Positions 23,677 to 30,529 of a stretch of DNA of 34,981 nucleotides are shown here, piece after piece (within the stretch, counting starts at the first letter, position 1; each line of letters starts with the position of its first letter). Origin of the DNA: CAYLHB01 sp041908795. Lineage in GTDB: Bacteria > Patescibacteriota > Minisyncoccia > Phycocordibacterales > UBA12088. The notes beneath the pieces are model-generated. The model had not been told where the DNA came from and did no database searches. It was given only the letters and a program-made list of their open reading frames with translations. Both the position numbers and the translations under genes were made by a program. Where the stretch lies: positions 1 through 34,981 of the forward strand of contig JAYRER010000026.1 of the NCBI GenBank assembly GCA_041908795.1. The letters run 5' to 3'.

Positions 23677-23704
23677 GTTATATTCTACTATCAAAATTTG
23701 TCAA
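23677..23704 (-). promoter_or_regulatory. Promoter of the RNA upstream of rplS
   Basis: Minus strand: TTGACA (23704-23699) and TATAAC (23682-23677), spacing 16. The -35 box lies inside the last codons of the pseudouridine synthase gene. Predicted start near 23669. Confidence 0.65.
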
Positions 23705-24410
23705 TCCCTTGCATTGCCACATTAAAGTCCTCCGGAAATGGTGCCTCTATGGCCAAGCGCACGCCTTGTACGTTGGATAAAATGAGTAGATGCGCATGGA
23801 GCGCGAGTCTCGTAAACCCCAGCGCTGGGGGTTTGAGAGCTGCGTACCTGCTGTCGCAGACCATGGGGTGCCCCACCGCTTTGAGATGCACACGAATCTG
23901 GTGGGTGCGGCCGGTCTTTGGCTCAAGATCGAGGTACGAAAACCCCTTCCCCTTGGCAAGCACCGTGAAGCGGGTGGTTGCCGCACGCATAGTGCCGCTG
24001 GCATCCGGCCCAGCCGACCATCGACGAAAGTCACGCCGCGACCTGCCTATCGGGCGATCTATTGTACCGTTCGGCGCGGTCACCTCACCCCACACAAACG
24101 CGCGGTAGTGCTTCTCGATTGTTCTGTTCTTGAACTGTTCTTTGAGAAATAGGAATGACTCCTGGGTCTTGGCGAGCACGAGCACACCGGAAGTTTCCCT
24201 GTCGAGACGATGAACAATACCGGGCCTATCAATGACGATACCGTTTTGCAAGCGCATCGGCTCCCCCACACTCACCATGTCGGGACGGTGTTCCCGCACC
24301 CAATCACACACGGTCCACCCATCGGTATGCCCGTCCTCGTGCACGGTAACCCCGGCAGGCTTGTTGAGCGCGAGTAGGTGGTCGTCTTCAAAGAGAATCG
24401 GGATTTCCAT
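23691..24410 (-). CDS. RluD-type 23S rRNA/tRNA pseudouridine synthase
   Basis: 239 residues. Isomerises specific uridines in rRNA or tRNA. The catalytic motif HRLDRETSG holds Asp70. Other family segments: LALNKPAGVTVH, KHYRAFVWG, TRFTVLAKGKGFSYLDLEPKTGRTHQIRVHL. There is no N-terminal S4 domain, so it resembles the short RluA/RluC-like forms; the target base cannot be told. TGGTAGGTT, an extended -10, ends six bases before the ATG, suggesting leaderless expression. Its end contains the -35 box of the next transcription unit. Confidence 0.92.
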   Translation of the reverse strand: MEIPILFEDDHLLALNKPAGVTVHEDGHTDGWTVCDWVREHRPDMVSVGEPMRLQNGIVIDRPGIVHRLDRETSGVLVLAKTQESFLFLKEQFKNRTIEKHYRAFVWGEVTAPNGTIDRPIGRSRRDFRRWSAGPDASGTMRAATTRFTVLAKGKGFSYLDLEPKTGRTHQIRVHLKAVGHPMVCDSRYAALKPPALGFTRLALHAHLLILSNVQGVRLAIEAPFPEDFNVAMQGIDKF

Positions 24411-24446
24411 ATGGAGAACCTACCATGACTAACGCGGGGCGGCTAT

Positions 24447-25208
24447 TCATGAGCCGCCCCGAACCCGTTTCAACGCATACGGGTGTTTGCTGTAAAATTC
24501 GTTCTGGTCGAGAAGAGATGTCACGAGCGCATAGAGCCGTCGATCAATCGCTCGTGCGTCACTGTGACGGAAATAGCGCCTCATTTTCTTTGCATTCCCG
24601 AATGTATGTGACCAGTTGAACGTAAGCGTAATACGATGCTCGCCCGCCACCTTTTGGCGATGGACACGCAGGTCAAGCTCATGCTTTGCTCGCTCAATCA
24701 ATCCCGGAAGGTCTTTGTTGGAATGATGCTCAATAGTGCGTATGAGCTCGCCGTGCATTAGACGCTCGACCAGCTCCTCGACAAGGTAGTACCTCCGACT
24801 TGCAGTGGCGTCGATTCGCACCGCATACGCAACTGCCTCTAAGACATCTGCACACACTTCATAGAATCGCTTTGCGCTACACTCCATTTCTTTGAAGATG
24901 CTCTCTGGTATGTGTGCGAGTACCGCAATACCCCGCTCGACACATGCCGCACCGAGTACACGGTTAGACACTAGGCGCGCAATACATTCTTGGAGTCCAT
25001 AACGATCATCACCTAGCTCCGGACACCGCCTGTGCACTATCGACGCGAGCACCGCCTTAAGCTCGTAGTCTCCCGCCATTTGAAATGCGCGGGCCCCGTC
25101 GTGACTGTGGAGTGCTGTGCACGCGATTCTCACGTTTGTAAACTGATATCCGATCCTTTCTTCCAGTCGCAATATTTTCCCCAATTCTGACCGAGATGGT
25201 CTGCTCAT
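24447..25208 (-). CDS. Divergent RNase III-like domain protein
   Basis: 253 residues, with GGGGAGGA six bases before the ATG. Residues about 12-150 align by eye with the RNase III fold: LEERIGYQF at the start (as LExxLGYxF), LVSNRVLGAACVERG (as LVNREALAxxAxxLG) and CADVLEAVAYAVRIDA with D121 and E124 (as ADVFEAxxGAIYLD). The signature ExLEFLGD is replaced by RAFQMAGD: Asp47 remains, but the catalytic Glu is Gln43. No standard dsRNA-binding domain follows; the last 80 residues are of unknown fold. It may be inactive, altered or RNA-binding only. A 10-bp hairpin spans its stop codon. Confidence 0.55.
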   Translation of the reverse strand: MSRPSRSELGKILRLEERIGYQFTNVRIACTALHSHDGARAFQMAGDYELKAVLASIVHRRCPELGDDRYGLQECIARLVSNRVLGAACVERGIAVLAHIPESIFKEMECSAKRFYEVCADVLEAVAYAVRIDATASRRYYLVEELVERLMHGELIRTIEHHSNKDLPGLIERAKHELDLRVHRQKVAGEHRITLTFNWSHTFGNAKKMRRYFRHSDARAIDRRLYALVTSLLDQNEFYSKHPYALKRVRGGS

Positions 25209-25261
25209 CGAATCCTCCCCTCATGGTCTGACACTGTTGTAGCGCACTTCGTGTACTATGG

Positions 25262-25975
25262 CTACCGCCCCAACCGCCGCTCGCGGCGCGCATAGGCGCG
25301 GAGTATAGTGTCAAACTCTCGCTTGGAAAACGCCGGCCAGTACGTGTCGACAAAAAAAAGCTCGCTGTAGACGCTCTGCCACGGTAAAAAGTTTGAGAGT
25401 CGCTTCTCGCCACCGGTGCGAATAATAATGTCGGGGTCCGGCATACCTGCGGTCCACAACCGCGAGGCGAACGTTTTCTCATCAACCTGTGTAACACCCT
25501 CGGCAATAATCTTGTTGACCGCCTCGAGAATTTCCGGCCTGCCGCCGTAGCTTCCCGCTATCCAAAGGTGGTACTGCGATGCTTTTTTGTTCTTTACGTG
25601 CACGCTGTTCATCATCTCCTGCAAGTCATCGGGAAAACGGGTGAGATCGCCTGAGAAGTGCACCGCGACACCCTCTCTCTGTAGAGAGTCGACTTCAGCG
25701 GTGAGGAGTGTACGAAACAAGTCCATGAGGTATGACACCTCCTCCTTCGCGCGATTCCAATTCTCTGTGGAAAGCGCATAGACAACCAGATGTGTTACGC
25801 CGGCATCCTTACACCAACCCATAACCTGTTTGCTTTTCTTGTAGCCTCTACGGTGGCCCTCAAGCGTGGGGAGTCCTTGCTCTCTCGCCCAACGACGATT
25901 ACCGTCCATGATGACCCCGATACAGGTGGGGGTAACACTGGTCGGATGGCTTGATTGTTCAGTGTCTTTTTTCAT
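25262..25975 (-). CDS. uppS: Undecaprenyl diphosphate synthase
   Basis: 237 residues, normal size. A cis-prenyltransferase that condenses isopentenyl diphosphate with farnesyl diphosphate to make the C55 lipid carrier for cell-wall precursors. Conserved regions: GVIMDGNRRWA with Asp24 and the two Arg, GHRRGY, YALSTENWNR, and RTGGEKRLSNFLPWQSVYSELFF. All catalytic positions appear intact. The following acylphosphatase is upstream on the same strand, 22 bases away. It agrees with peptidoglycan synthesis, as does the L,D-transpeptidase. Confidence 0.97.
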   Translation of the reverse strand: MKKDTEQSSHPTSVTPTCIGVIMDGNRRWAREQGLPTLEGHRRGYKKSKQVMGWCKDAGVTHLVVYALSTENWNRAKEEVSYLMDLFRTLLTAEVDSLQREGVAVHFSGDLTRFPDDLQEMMNSVHVKNKKASQYHLWIAGSYGGRPEILEAVNKIIAEGVTQVDEKTFASRLWTAGMPDPDIIIRTGGEKRLSNFLPWQSVYSELFFVDTYWPAFSKREFDTILRAYARRERRLGR

Positions 25976-25997
25976 ACGAGCACATGTCGTACAAAAC

Positions 25998-26231
25998 TTA
26001 GGACCGACTCACCAGCACCTCATCAACACGTGCATGAGAGGGTCCCTTGTGAAGTGCACGTTCAAACTCTCGTAGTCGGTCGGTCGCTCCCTCAGCGAGC
26101 ACCTCGACGGATCCGTCGGGGAGGTTGCGGGCTATGCACACGAGCCCGAGAGACATTGCGATACCCCTTGCAAATGCGCGATACCCCACCCCCTGCACTT
26201 CTCCTGTCACAACTGCGCGAAACCTTTCCAT
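25998..26231 (-). CDS. acyP: Acylphosphatase
   Basis: 77 residues from the ATG at 26231; an upstream in-frame start would add 10 residues not found in the family. Hydrolyses carboxyl-phosphate bonds such as acetyl or carbamoyl phosphate. Catalytic Arg18 lies in GEVQGVGYRAFA and Asn36 in ARNLPDGSVEV, both in place. TACACT nine bases before the ATG suggests a very short leader. It precedes uppS by 22 bases. The upstream region holds alternative hairpins (26260-26333). Confidence 0.93.
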   Translation of the reverse strand: MERFRAVVTGEVQGVGYRAFARGIAMSLGLVCIARNLPDGSVEVLAEGATDRLREFERALHKGPSHARVDEVLVSRS

Positions 26232-26259
26232 GCGAAAGGTAGTGTAGCACAGTCGGAAC

Positions 26260-26333
26260 ACAAACGGTCGTATATGGAGTGCTTACCCGGTCAAATCCAC
26301 AATCCCCATATCCGTTTGTAATGTTCACAAACG
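26260..26333. promoter_or_regulatory. Three-part inverted repeat with mutually exclusive hairpins
   Basis: CCGTTTGT at 26312-26319 can pair either with ACAAACGG at 26260-26267 (supported by a nested ATATGG/CCATAT pair) or with ACAAACG at 26327-26333 (seven-base loop). It lies upstream of acyP on the minus strand and upstream of the regulator promoter on the plus strand. It may be an operator set or an RNA switch in the acyP leader; no evidence decides. Confidence 0.35.
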
Positions 26334-26375
26334 CAAGTACGCCATTCCTTGGACTCAAACTCTAACTGCACGTTT

Positions 26376-26404
26376 TTGACATACTTACGAAATGATGATT
26401 AAAT
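26376..26404 (+). promoter_or_regulatory. Promoter of the first OmpR-type regulator
   Basis: TTGACA (26376-26381) and TTAAAT (26399-26404), spacing 17, predicting a start near 26411 and a leader of about 29 bases that includes AGGAGAGG. Confidence 0.65.
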
Positions 26405-26439
26405 CGTGCAAGGAAAAATTGTAGCCTAGGAGAGGCGCC

Positions 26440-27192
26440 ATGAAACTACTGACTGTAGGATTACACAAGGAACTGGAACAACTTCTAAGCAAGTACGGGC
26501 ACTGGGTAACACGAATCTCATGTGGGAGTGCACATGATTGCACTGAAAAAGTTTTGGATTTCCTGGCCTCGTATGATTATTACATTGTGGTTGTTGATTT
26601 TGATACTGCAGTCGTGGATATCGAAGAAATCCGATGCTTTCGACGCACTGGAAAACCCTGTGCCATAATTGCATTACGAACCCCTAAGACAGGTCAGTCC
26701 GAGAGTGATGATCAACGGGCGTTCCTTTTAAAGGGGGGCACATATTTGTTCCACAAGGACAAGTACTTGAGTACAGGAATCGATGTACATGTTTTAATGG
26801 CTGCGCTGTCTGCGGCATCTGGGTATCGCGAACACACAGTGCACGAAATCATAACGATCACATATAAAGGCCACGTGATTAAGATTGACCAGGGGGAACG
26901 ATCGGTAATAGTGAATGACGAGTCCGTTCACGTTACACCAAAAGTGTTCCAGCTGTTGTGTTTTCTCGCTAAACAAAAGAAGTCGTTAATAAGAAAACAA
27001 GAAATTTACGACTATATATATGGTGATGACCTCGAGGGACCTAAAGAAAAAATTATCGATGTCTTCGTGTGTCTCCTTCGGAAGGCATTGGCAAAACATT
27101 TACCGGACAACAGCTATATAGAAACGGACTGGGCAGGCGGAATTAGAATTTACTTCAGAAACTGCACGCAGGAAGGAGAACTGGTTGCATAA
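26440..27192 (+). CDS. OmpR-type winged-helix regulator with atypical receiver
   Basis: 250 residues with AGGAGAGG seven bases before the ATG. The C-terminal part (about 150-240) is an OmpR/PhoB trans_reg_C winged helix: VHVTPKVFQLLCFLAKQKKSLIRKQEIYDYIYG, IIDVFVCLLRKAL and a terminal hairpin around IETDWAGGIRIYF. The N-terminal part (1-120) has receiver-like alternation, with VVVDFD where the phosphoacceptor would lie, but the acidic pair and lysine of a standard receiver are not convincing. No histidine kinase is adjacent. A paralogue follows. It could respond to a ligand or act without phosphorylation. Confidence 0.8.
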   Translation: MKLLTVGLHKELEQLLSKYGHWVTRISCGSAHDCTEKVLDFLASYDYYIVVVDFDTAVVDIEEIRCFRRTGKPCAIIALRTPKTGQSESDDQRAFLLKGGTYLFHKDKYLSTGIDVHVLMAALSAASGYREHTVHEIITITYKGHVIKIDQGERSVIVNDESVHVTPKVFQLLCFLAKQKKSLIRKQEIYDYIYGDDLEGPKEKIIDVFVCLLRKALAKHLPDNSYIETDWAGGIRIYFRNCTQEGELVA

Positions 27193-27204
27193 AGACACAA
27201 GGAG

Positions 27205-27227
27205 CCCCGCCGTACGTGCGGGGTTCT
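27205..27227 (+). terminator. Hairpin terminator between the two regulators
   Basis: Stem CCCCGC/GCGGGG (27205-27210 and 27218-27223) with a seven-base loop followed by TTCTC. The U tract is weak, so some readthrough is likely. Confidence 0.55.
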
Positions 27228-27393
27228 CAGTACCAAAATAAGCACACTCCAAGCTGGCCTCCTCGCCTTCGAATTTACTCAGGAGCTACTTCTTTCTCAC
27301 TGTGCCATACCCGAGCTCGATTACGATGTGCGAAGCACGCGTCGCACTATTGGTATTTTACTTAGCGCTTATGCGCGATACTCTCCTACACAG

Positions 27394-27422
27394 TTGACAT
27401 GGTGCAACACATAGGTTAGGTT
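27394..27422 (+). promoter_or_regulatory. Possible promoter of the second regulator
   Basis: TTGACA (27394-27399) followed after 17 bases by TAGGTT (27417-27422). The -35 is perfect and matches that of the sister gene; the -10 is poor, though TAGGTT also occurs before the pseudouridine synthase start. Confidence 0.4.
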
Positions 27423-27453
27423 GCCAATAGAGAAACAGGTCCAGGAGGGAACC

Positions 27454-28164
27454 GTGCACATACTGACACTAGGAGTGCCTCAAAACGTACTGAATTTTTT
27501 GGTTAGAAAAGGACACCGCACAGAAAGTGTTAACTTTTCGGAAACACAACACACTATTGAAAAAATTATTGACGATGTCAGAGACCACATTAGTTACCAC
27601 AGCCCTGACGTCCTACTTATATTCTTCAATAACACCAAGCCACTAAAGACAGAGCACGTTCGGAAGCTTCACACAAGTGAAACGTTTTTGCCCATTGTCG
27701 GCTACGAGGACCTTGAACCAGGAACGGATTGGGAACATACCCTACAAAAGTTCCTTGAAGCGGGCGGGGCGTATCTTTTCCCCAGCTCAACGGGCATACC
27801 TCTACTTTACGCAGCACTTCTCGCATCTGAACGCAACGTGAACAAAAAAGACGTCATCACCTGTGACTACGGTGATTCCAGAATTAGTGTTCACCAGAAA
27901 GATAAGATGGTGGAGATAAACGGAAGCATCATATTCTTGAGCCGCAAAGTGTATGATGTTTTGCTCATACTTGCGAGAAACAAAGGGAGACTGGTCAGTC
28001 CGGAAAAAATTCTTAGCCACATAACATGCGATTCTCCTGGCGCCGAACCCGGCGCAGACATTGTAAAGGTCTACATCTACGCCCTTCGTAAGGTGCTTGG
28101 GAAACATGGGGTTGGTAGAGGTTTCATAAGGACGCGGTACGGATTCGGGTACACAATTGAATAG
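27454..28164 (+). CDS. OmpR-type winged-helix regulator, paralogue of the preceding gene
   Basis: 236 residues from the GTG at 27454, preceded by AGGAGGG with a four-base spacer. This start makes the N-terminus (HILTLGVPQNVLNFLVRKGH) align with the sister protein (KLLTVGLHKELEQLLSKYGH). The winged helix is at about 140-236: IIFLSRKVYDVLLILARNKGRLVSPEKIL, DIVKVYIYALRKVLG, and the wing FIRTRYGFGYTIE, closer to consensus than in the sister. The receiver-like N-terminus lacks a clear phosphorylation pocket. No partner kinase is nearby. Confidence 0.82.
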   Translation: MHILTLGVPQNVLNFLVRKGHRTESVNFSETQHTIEKIIDDVRDHISYHSPDVLLIFFNNTKPLKTEHVRKLHTSETFLPIVGYEDLEPGTDWEHTLQKFLEAGGAYLFPSSTGIPLLYAALLASERNVNKKDVITCDYGDSRISVHQKDKMVEINGSIIFLSRKVYDVLLILARNKGRLVSPEKILSHITCDSPGAEPGADIVKVYIYALRKVLGKHGVGRGFIRTRYGFGYTIE

Positions 28165-28173
28165 CAAGCTGCA

Positions 28174-28203
28174 GAAAGCCCAGGCCCACACGTCGGGGCT
28201 TTC
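28174..28203 (+). terminator. Terminator-like hairpin after the second regulator
   Basis: GAAAGCCC (28174-28181) pairs with GGGCTTTC (28196-28203) across a 14-base loop, 10 bases after the stop. There is no U run after it, so efficiency is doubtful. Confidence 0.5.
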
Positions 28204-28215
28204 CACTTGCGTACC

Positions 28216-28420
28216 GTGCACGCTAAGGCTCGGTCACTCTCGCGGGTCTCGCATCGCCATCGCCAGGCTCAGGCTCACTGCGACCTCGCTCCATCGACCC
28301 CCACTCGCGCTGTGGCCTTCGGCCAGCTTCGCCAGCGCTCGGTTCGAGTCCCCTAGCTTGTGACAAAGCAAATCAACCGGCACATCCGTGCCGGTCTCAT
28401 TGCTTTTGTGCACGCTAAGG
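28216..28420. repeat. tRNA-Val 3'-flanking element: direct and inverted copies of the tRNA end
   Basis: GTGCACGCTAAGG occurs at 28216-28228 and at 28408-28420, the latter being the 3' end of tRNA-Val read antisense. GGTTCGAGTCCC at 28341-28352 is an inverted copy of the T-arm (28419-28430) and continues with TAGC after one G-U-compatible position. A compound hairpin (outer AAAGCAA/TTGCTTT, inner ACCGGCAC/GTGCCGGT at 28376-28383 and 28388-28395) lies between the inverted copy and the tRNA. CGGTCAC and TCGACCCC recur at like positions in the tRNA-His element. No ORF fits the stretch. Confidence 0.6.
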
Positions 28421-28481
28421 GACTCGAACCCCTGACATCCTCGGTGTAAACGAGGCGCTCTACCAACTGAGCTAAGCGTGC
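28409..28481 (-). tRNA. tRNA-Val (TAC)
   Basis: Minus strand. Acceptor GCACGCT/AGCGTGC, D-arm GCTC/GAGC, anticodon stem CCTCG/CGAGG around TTTACAC (anticodon TAC), T-loop TTCGAGT, discriminator A73, CCA not encoded. Its 3' half is copied twice in the flanking element. Confidence 0.95.
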
Positions 28482-28501
28482 GTTTGAGAAGCGTACTGCA
28501 G

Positions 28502-29317
28502 TTACGACGCCTGGTCAAACATCTCCGCATGTTTGAGTATCGCAGTGTGCACACTGTCTGAAATCCAATCGTCATTTACGGCACCCGCTATACGGACCTC
28601 TGTTTCAAATATTCTTCGTACACGCTCTATCAATTGCACAACACGATCCTGTTGTTTTTGGGTCGCGAATCGTGCAAACACCTCCAGTTGTGGCTGTATT
28701 TGAGACGCAATCATTCTTCTAAAAGGATGCTGTTTCATGAGCTCTTCCTTTCCAGCATCAAGCCACATAGAGGTCAAACGTGCCAAGTGACCATGGTCAA
28801 GCCCAACAATAACCCTTGGCACCTCAAGTTGTCCTTTGTAGGGACCGGACTGGAAATACTTCACTTTCGCAAGCTGACCTCTTCCCAACTCTTCACGAAT
28901 ACGGTCGAACTTTTTTTTAAGCTGGGACGAAAAGGTCACATCAATAGCTATACCGAGGTGTGTGGTCGCGTCATCCCTCTGAAACTCAATCACCTCATCA
29001 ACCCCATTTACGTAATCATCAAATTCTGAAGTGGAGTATGCGGTTGCATGAGGCCCAAACCAACCTAGTCTTCGCAAGCAGTCTGCCGCAACAGCCTCAA
29101 GGGCCATCGCTTGTTGCTTAGCCTCCACATACCCGGGGTCGGTTGATGCCATTGCTTGTTTAAGTTCTGTAACACGCACAAGGTCGCGCTCCACAACCTC
29201 GGGTGTATAAAGTTCAGAAAAATCTCTCGGATTGAACCTTGTTGGAGATACCTCCATAGCCTTTTGCAAAGCATGCTCGTAGAGTGTACCCGGTTGGTAA
29301 GAAGGTGGCCTTTCCAT
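28502..29317 (-). CDS. Hypothetical protein, possible PD-(D/E)xK-like fold
   Basis: 271 residues, no recognised family. Soluble, with a helical N-terminus and C-terminus. The middle (about 95-160) has EFDDYVNGVDEVIEF, GIAIDVTFSSQ, KKKFDRI, and then KVKYF. Spaced acidic residues in beta strands followed by a lysine-rich helix recall PD-(D/E)xK nucleases, but the signature D...(D/E)xK is not exact (IDVT), so this is only a suggestion. Neither a signal peptide nor membrane segments are present. It sits alone between tRNA-Val and tRNA-Arg. Confidence 0.65.
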   Translation of the reverse strand: MERPPSYQPGTLYEHALQKAMEVSPTRFNPRDFSELYTPEVVERDLVRVTELKQAMASTDPGYVEAKQQAMALEAVAADCLRRLGWFGPHATAYSTSEFDDYVNGVDEVIEFQRDDATTHLGIAIDVTFSSQLKKKFDRIREELGRGQLAKVKYFQSGPYKGQLEVPRVIVGLDHGHLARLTSMWLDAGKEELMKQHPFRRMIASQIQPQLEVFARFATQKQQDRVVQLIERVRRIFETEVRIAGAVNDDWISDSVHTAILKHAEMFDQAS

Positions 29318-29345
29318 AACTCTAAAATAGAGTACCCAAATCTTG

Positions 29346-29417
29346 TCCCCTCGGAGGGAATCGAACCCCCATCAACGGCTTAGAAGTCCGCGGCTCTATC
29401 CATTGAGCTACGAGGGG
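29346..29417 (-). tRNA. tRNA-Arg (TCT)
   Basis: Minus strand. Acceptor CCCCTCG/CGAGGGG, D-arm GCTC/GAGC, anticodon loop CTTCTAA (anticodon TCT), T-loop TTCGATT, A73, CCA not encoded. The last pair of the anticodon stem (31-39) is an A-G mismatch, which is unusual but does not otherwise disturb the cloverleaf. Confidence 0.92.
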
Positions 29418-29557
29418 ATGTGAACCCACATTAGTGTGGTGGGAGTACGACAATAGGTCGAACCGCACCCTACGCCCCAAATCCCCCAAGAGTGAGATTT
29501 CTCAGACTCTATTCTTGTGTGGTCGGGATCGAAACCCACTTTACCATAGCCATACCA

Positions 29558-29998
29558 TCACTCAATAAACTCAACCACCTCACTTTTATCATCCTGTGCC
29601 TTTTCTGCTTTGGTCCTTTCCCCACCTTCCATAGCCTCCTCCTCTGGCATATCCGATACAGGTACACTACTAGTCGCAACGTCAACTGTCGTGGCAGTTG
29701 CTACATTGCGCACAAGCTCTTCTTCAAGTACCTTTCGCCGCTCACGATATGATTTGAGGGTAATCTCAAATGCCTCCTCGTCAAGCAACGCACCGCGTAC
29801 GAAAGGTGGTTTACTGATCGTGACGGAAGAATTAAATACAAGATAGGTAGAGTAACCCACAAGCGCCACAGTGAGAAGTGTGCACGACGAGAGCGCAATA
29901 TGCCAGAGCTTGAGAACCGGAAAGTCTCTTGGGGGTGTGTGCTTCTTGCGCGTACCGACGTCCTGAAATGTTTTTGTAAGAGTTTCTAGAAGTTTCAT
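29558..29998 (-). CDS. Type IV pilus operon membrane protein of unknown family
   Basis: 146 residues from the ATG at 29998, which overlaps the PilO-like stop as ATGA; an earlier start would lie deep in that gene. A basic cytoplasmic N-terminus (about 1-28) precedes one membrane helix (about 33-53). A helical segment (FEITLKSYRERRKVLEEELV) and a low-complexity Thr/Val/Glu-rich tail follow. Its place at the end of pilM-pilN-pilO is that of pilP in other bacteria, but no PilP features are visible. Probably an accessory inner-membrane component of the pilus machine; the function is inferred only from the operon. Confidence 0.7.
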   Translation of the reverse strand: MKLLETLTKTFQDVGTRKKHTPPRDFPVLKLWHIALSSCTLLTVALVGYSTYLVFNSSVTISKPPFVRGALLDEEAFEITLKSYRERRKVLEEELVRNVATATTVDVATSSVPVSDMPEEEAMEGGERTKAEKAQDDKSEVVEFIE

Positions 29999-30519
29999 AT
30001 ACCTAGTACATAGAATGTGATCTCCCCTGACCACCTGTCACTCTCGCCCTTACTTAGGGTAACCGCCTCAACCGCAACAGCGTACGGAAGGTGTTCGATG
30101 CGTTCCGCAAATGAATAGCAGGCATCCCAACTCCCTCCAACCTTAACCGCCAGACGTCCGGCCCGTTCTCCTTTCACGTCCTTCGACCCTCCCAATGTCG
30201 TTTCAATGACCGACACTATCTCCACATCCAGATTAAGACTTGCACCCGTTCGCTCCACCATTTCAAGCAAAGGCGCTGGATCGTTAAACTGTAGGAAGTA
30301 TGAAAGAAGCTCCTCTCTGCTACTCTCAATTTCCCTCGCTCGCTCACGAAGTGCCGCTTCTTCAACTTTACGCTCCTCATGAGTGGCAGCCTGTTGTGCA
30401 AGCTCAACAACCTCACCCCGTGCAATCATAAGCGCACGCACAAGGTACACATACGCACCTCCTATGCTTAGGCATACTATTGTAACAAGCGCGAGGGAAC
30501 GTAATAGTGACGTGGACAT
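29995..30519 (-). CDS. pilO: PilO-like type IV pilus assembly protein
   Basis: 174 residues. One N-terminal membrane helix (about 8-30), a coiled-coil (about 33-72, LAQQAATHEERKVEEAALRERAREI), then a ferredoxin-like domain: LLEMVERTGASLNLDVEIVSV, LAVKVGGSWDACYSFAERIEHLPYAVAVEAVTLSK. This matches the PilO plan; PilO dimerises with PilN in the inner-membrane alignment complex. Identification rests on topology, the short domain pattern and the position after pilM and pilN. Confidence 0.75.
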   Translation of the reverse strand: MSTSLLRSLALVTIVCLSIGGAYVYLVRALMIARGEVVELAQQAATHEERKVEEAALRERAREIESSREELLSYFLQFNDPAPLLEMVERTGASLNLDVEIVSVIETTLGGSKDVKGERAGRLAVKVGGSWDACYSFAERIEHLPYAVAVEAVTLSKGESDRWSGEITFYVLGI

Positions 30520-30529
30520 GTTCTACATG

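Noticed and set aside
29156..29383. 75-codon plus-strand ORF
   Set aside because: Runs opposite the unknown gene and ends in the antisense of tRNA-Arg.
29518..29545. T-arm-like sequence (TTCGAT between short complementary arms) upstream of tRNA-Arg
   Set aside because: No acceptor, D or anticodon arms can be built around it; too short to call a tRNA remnant.
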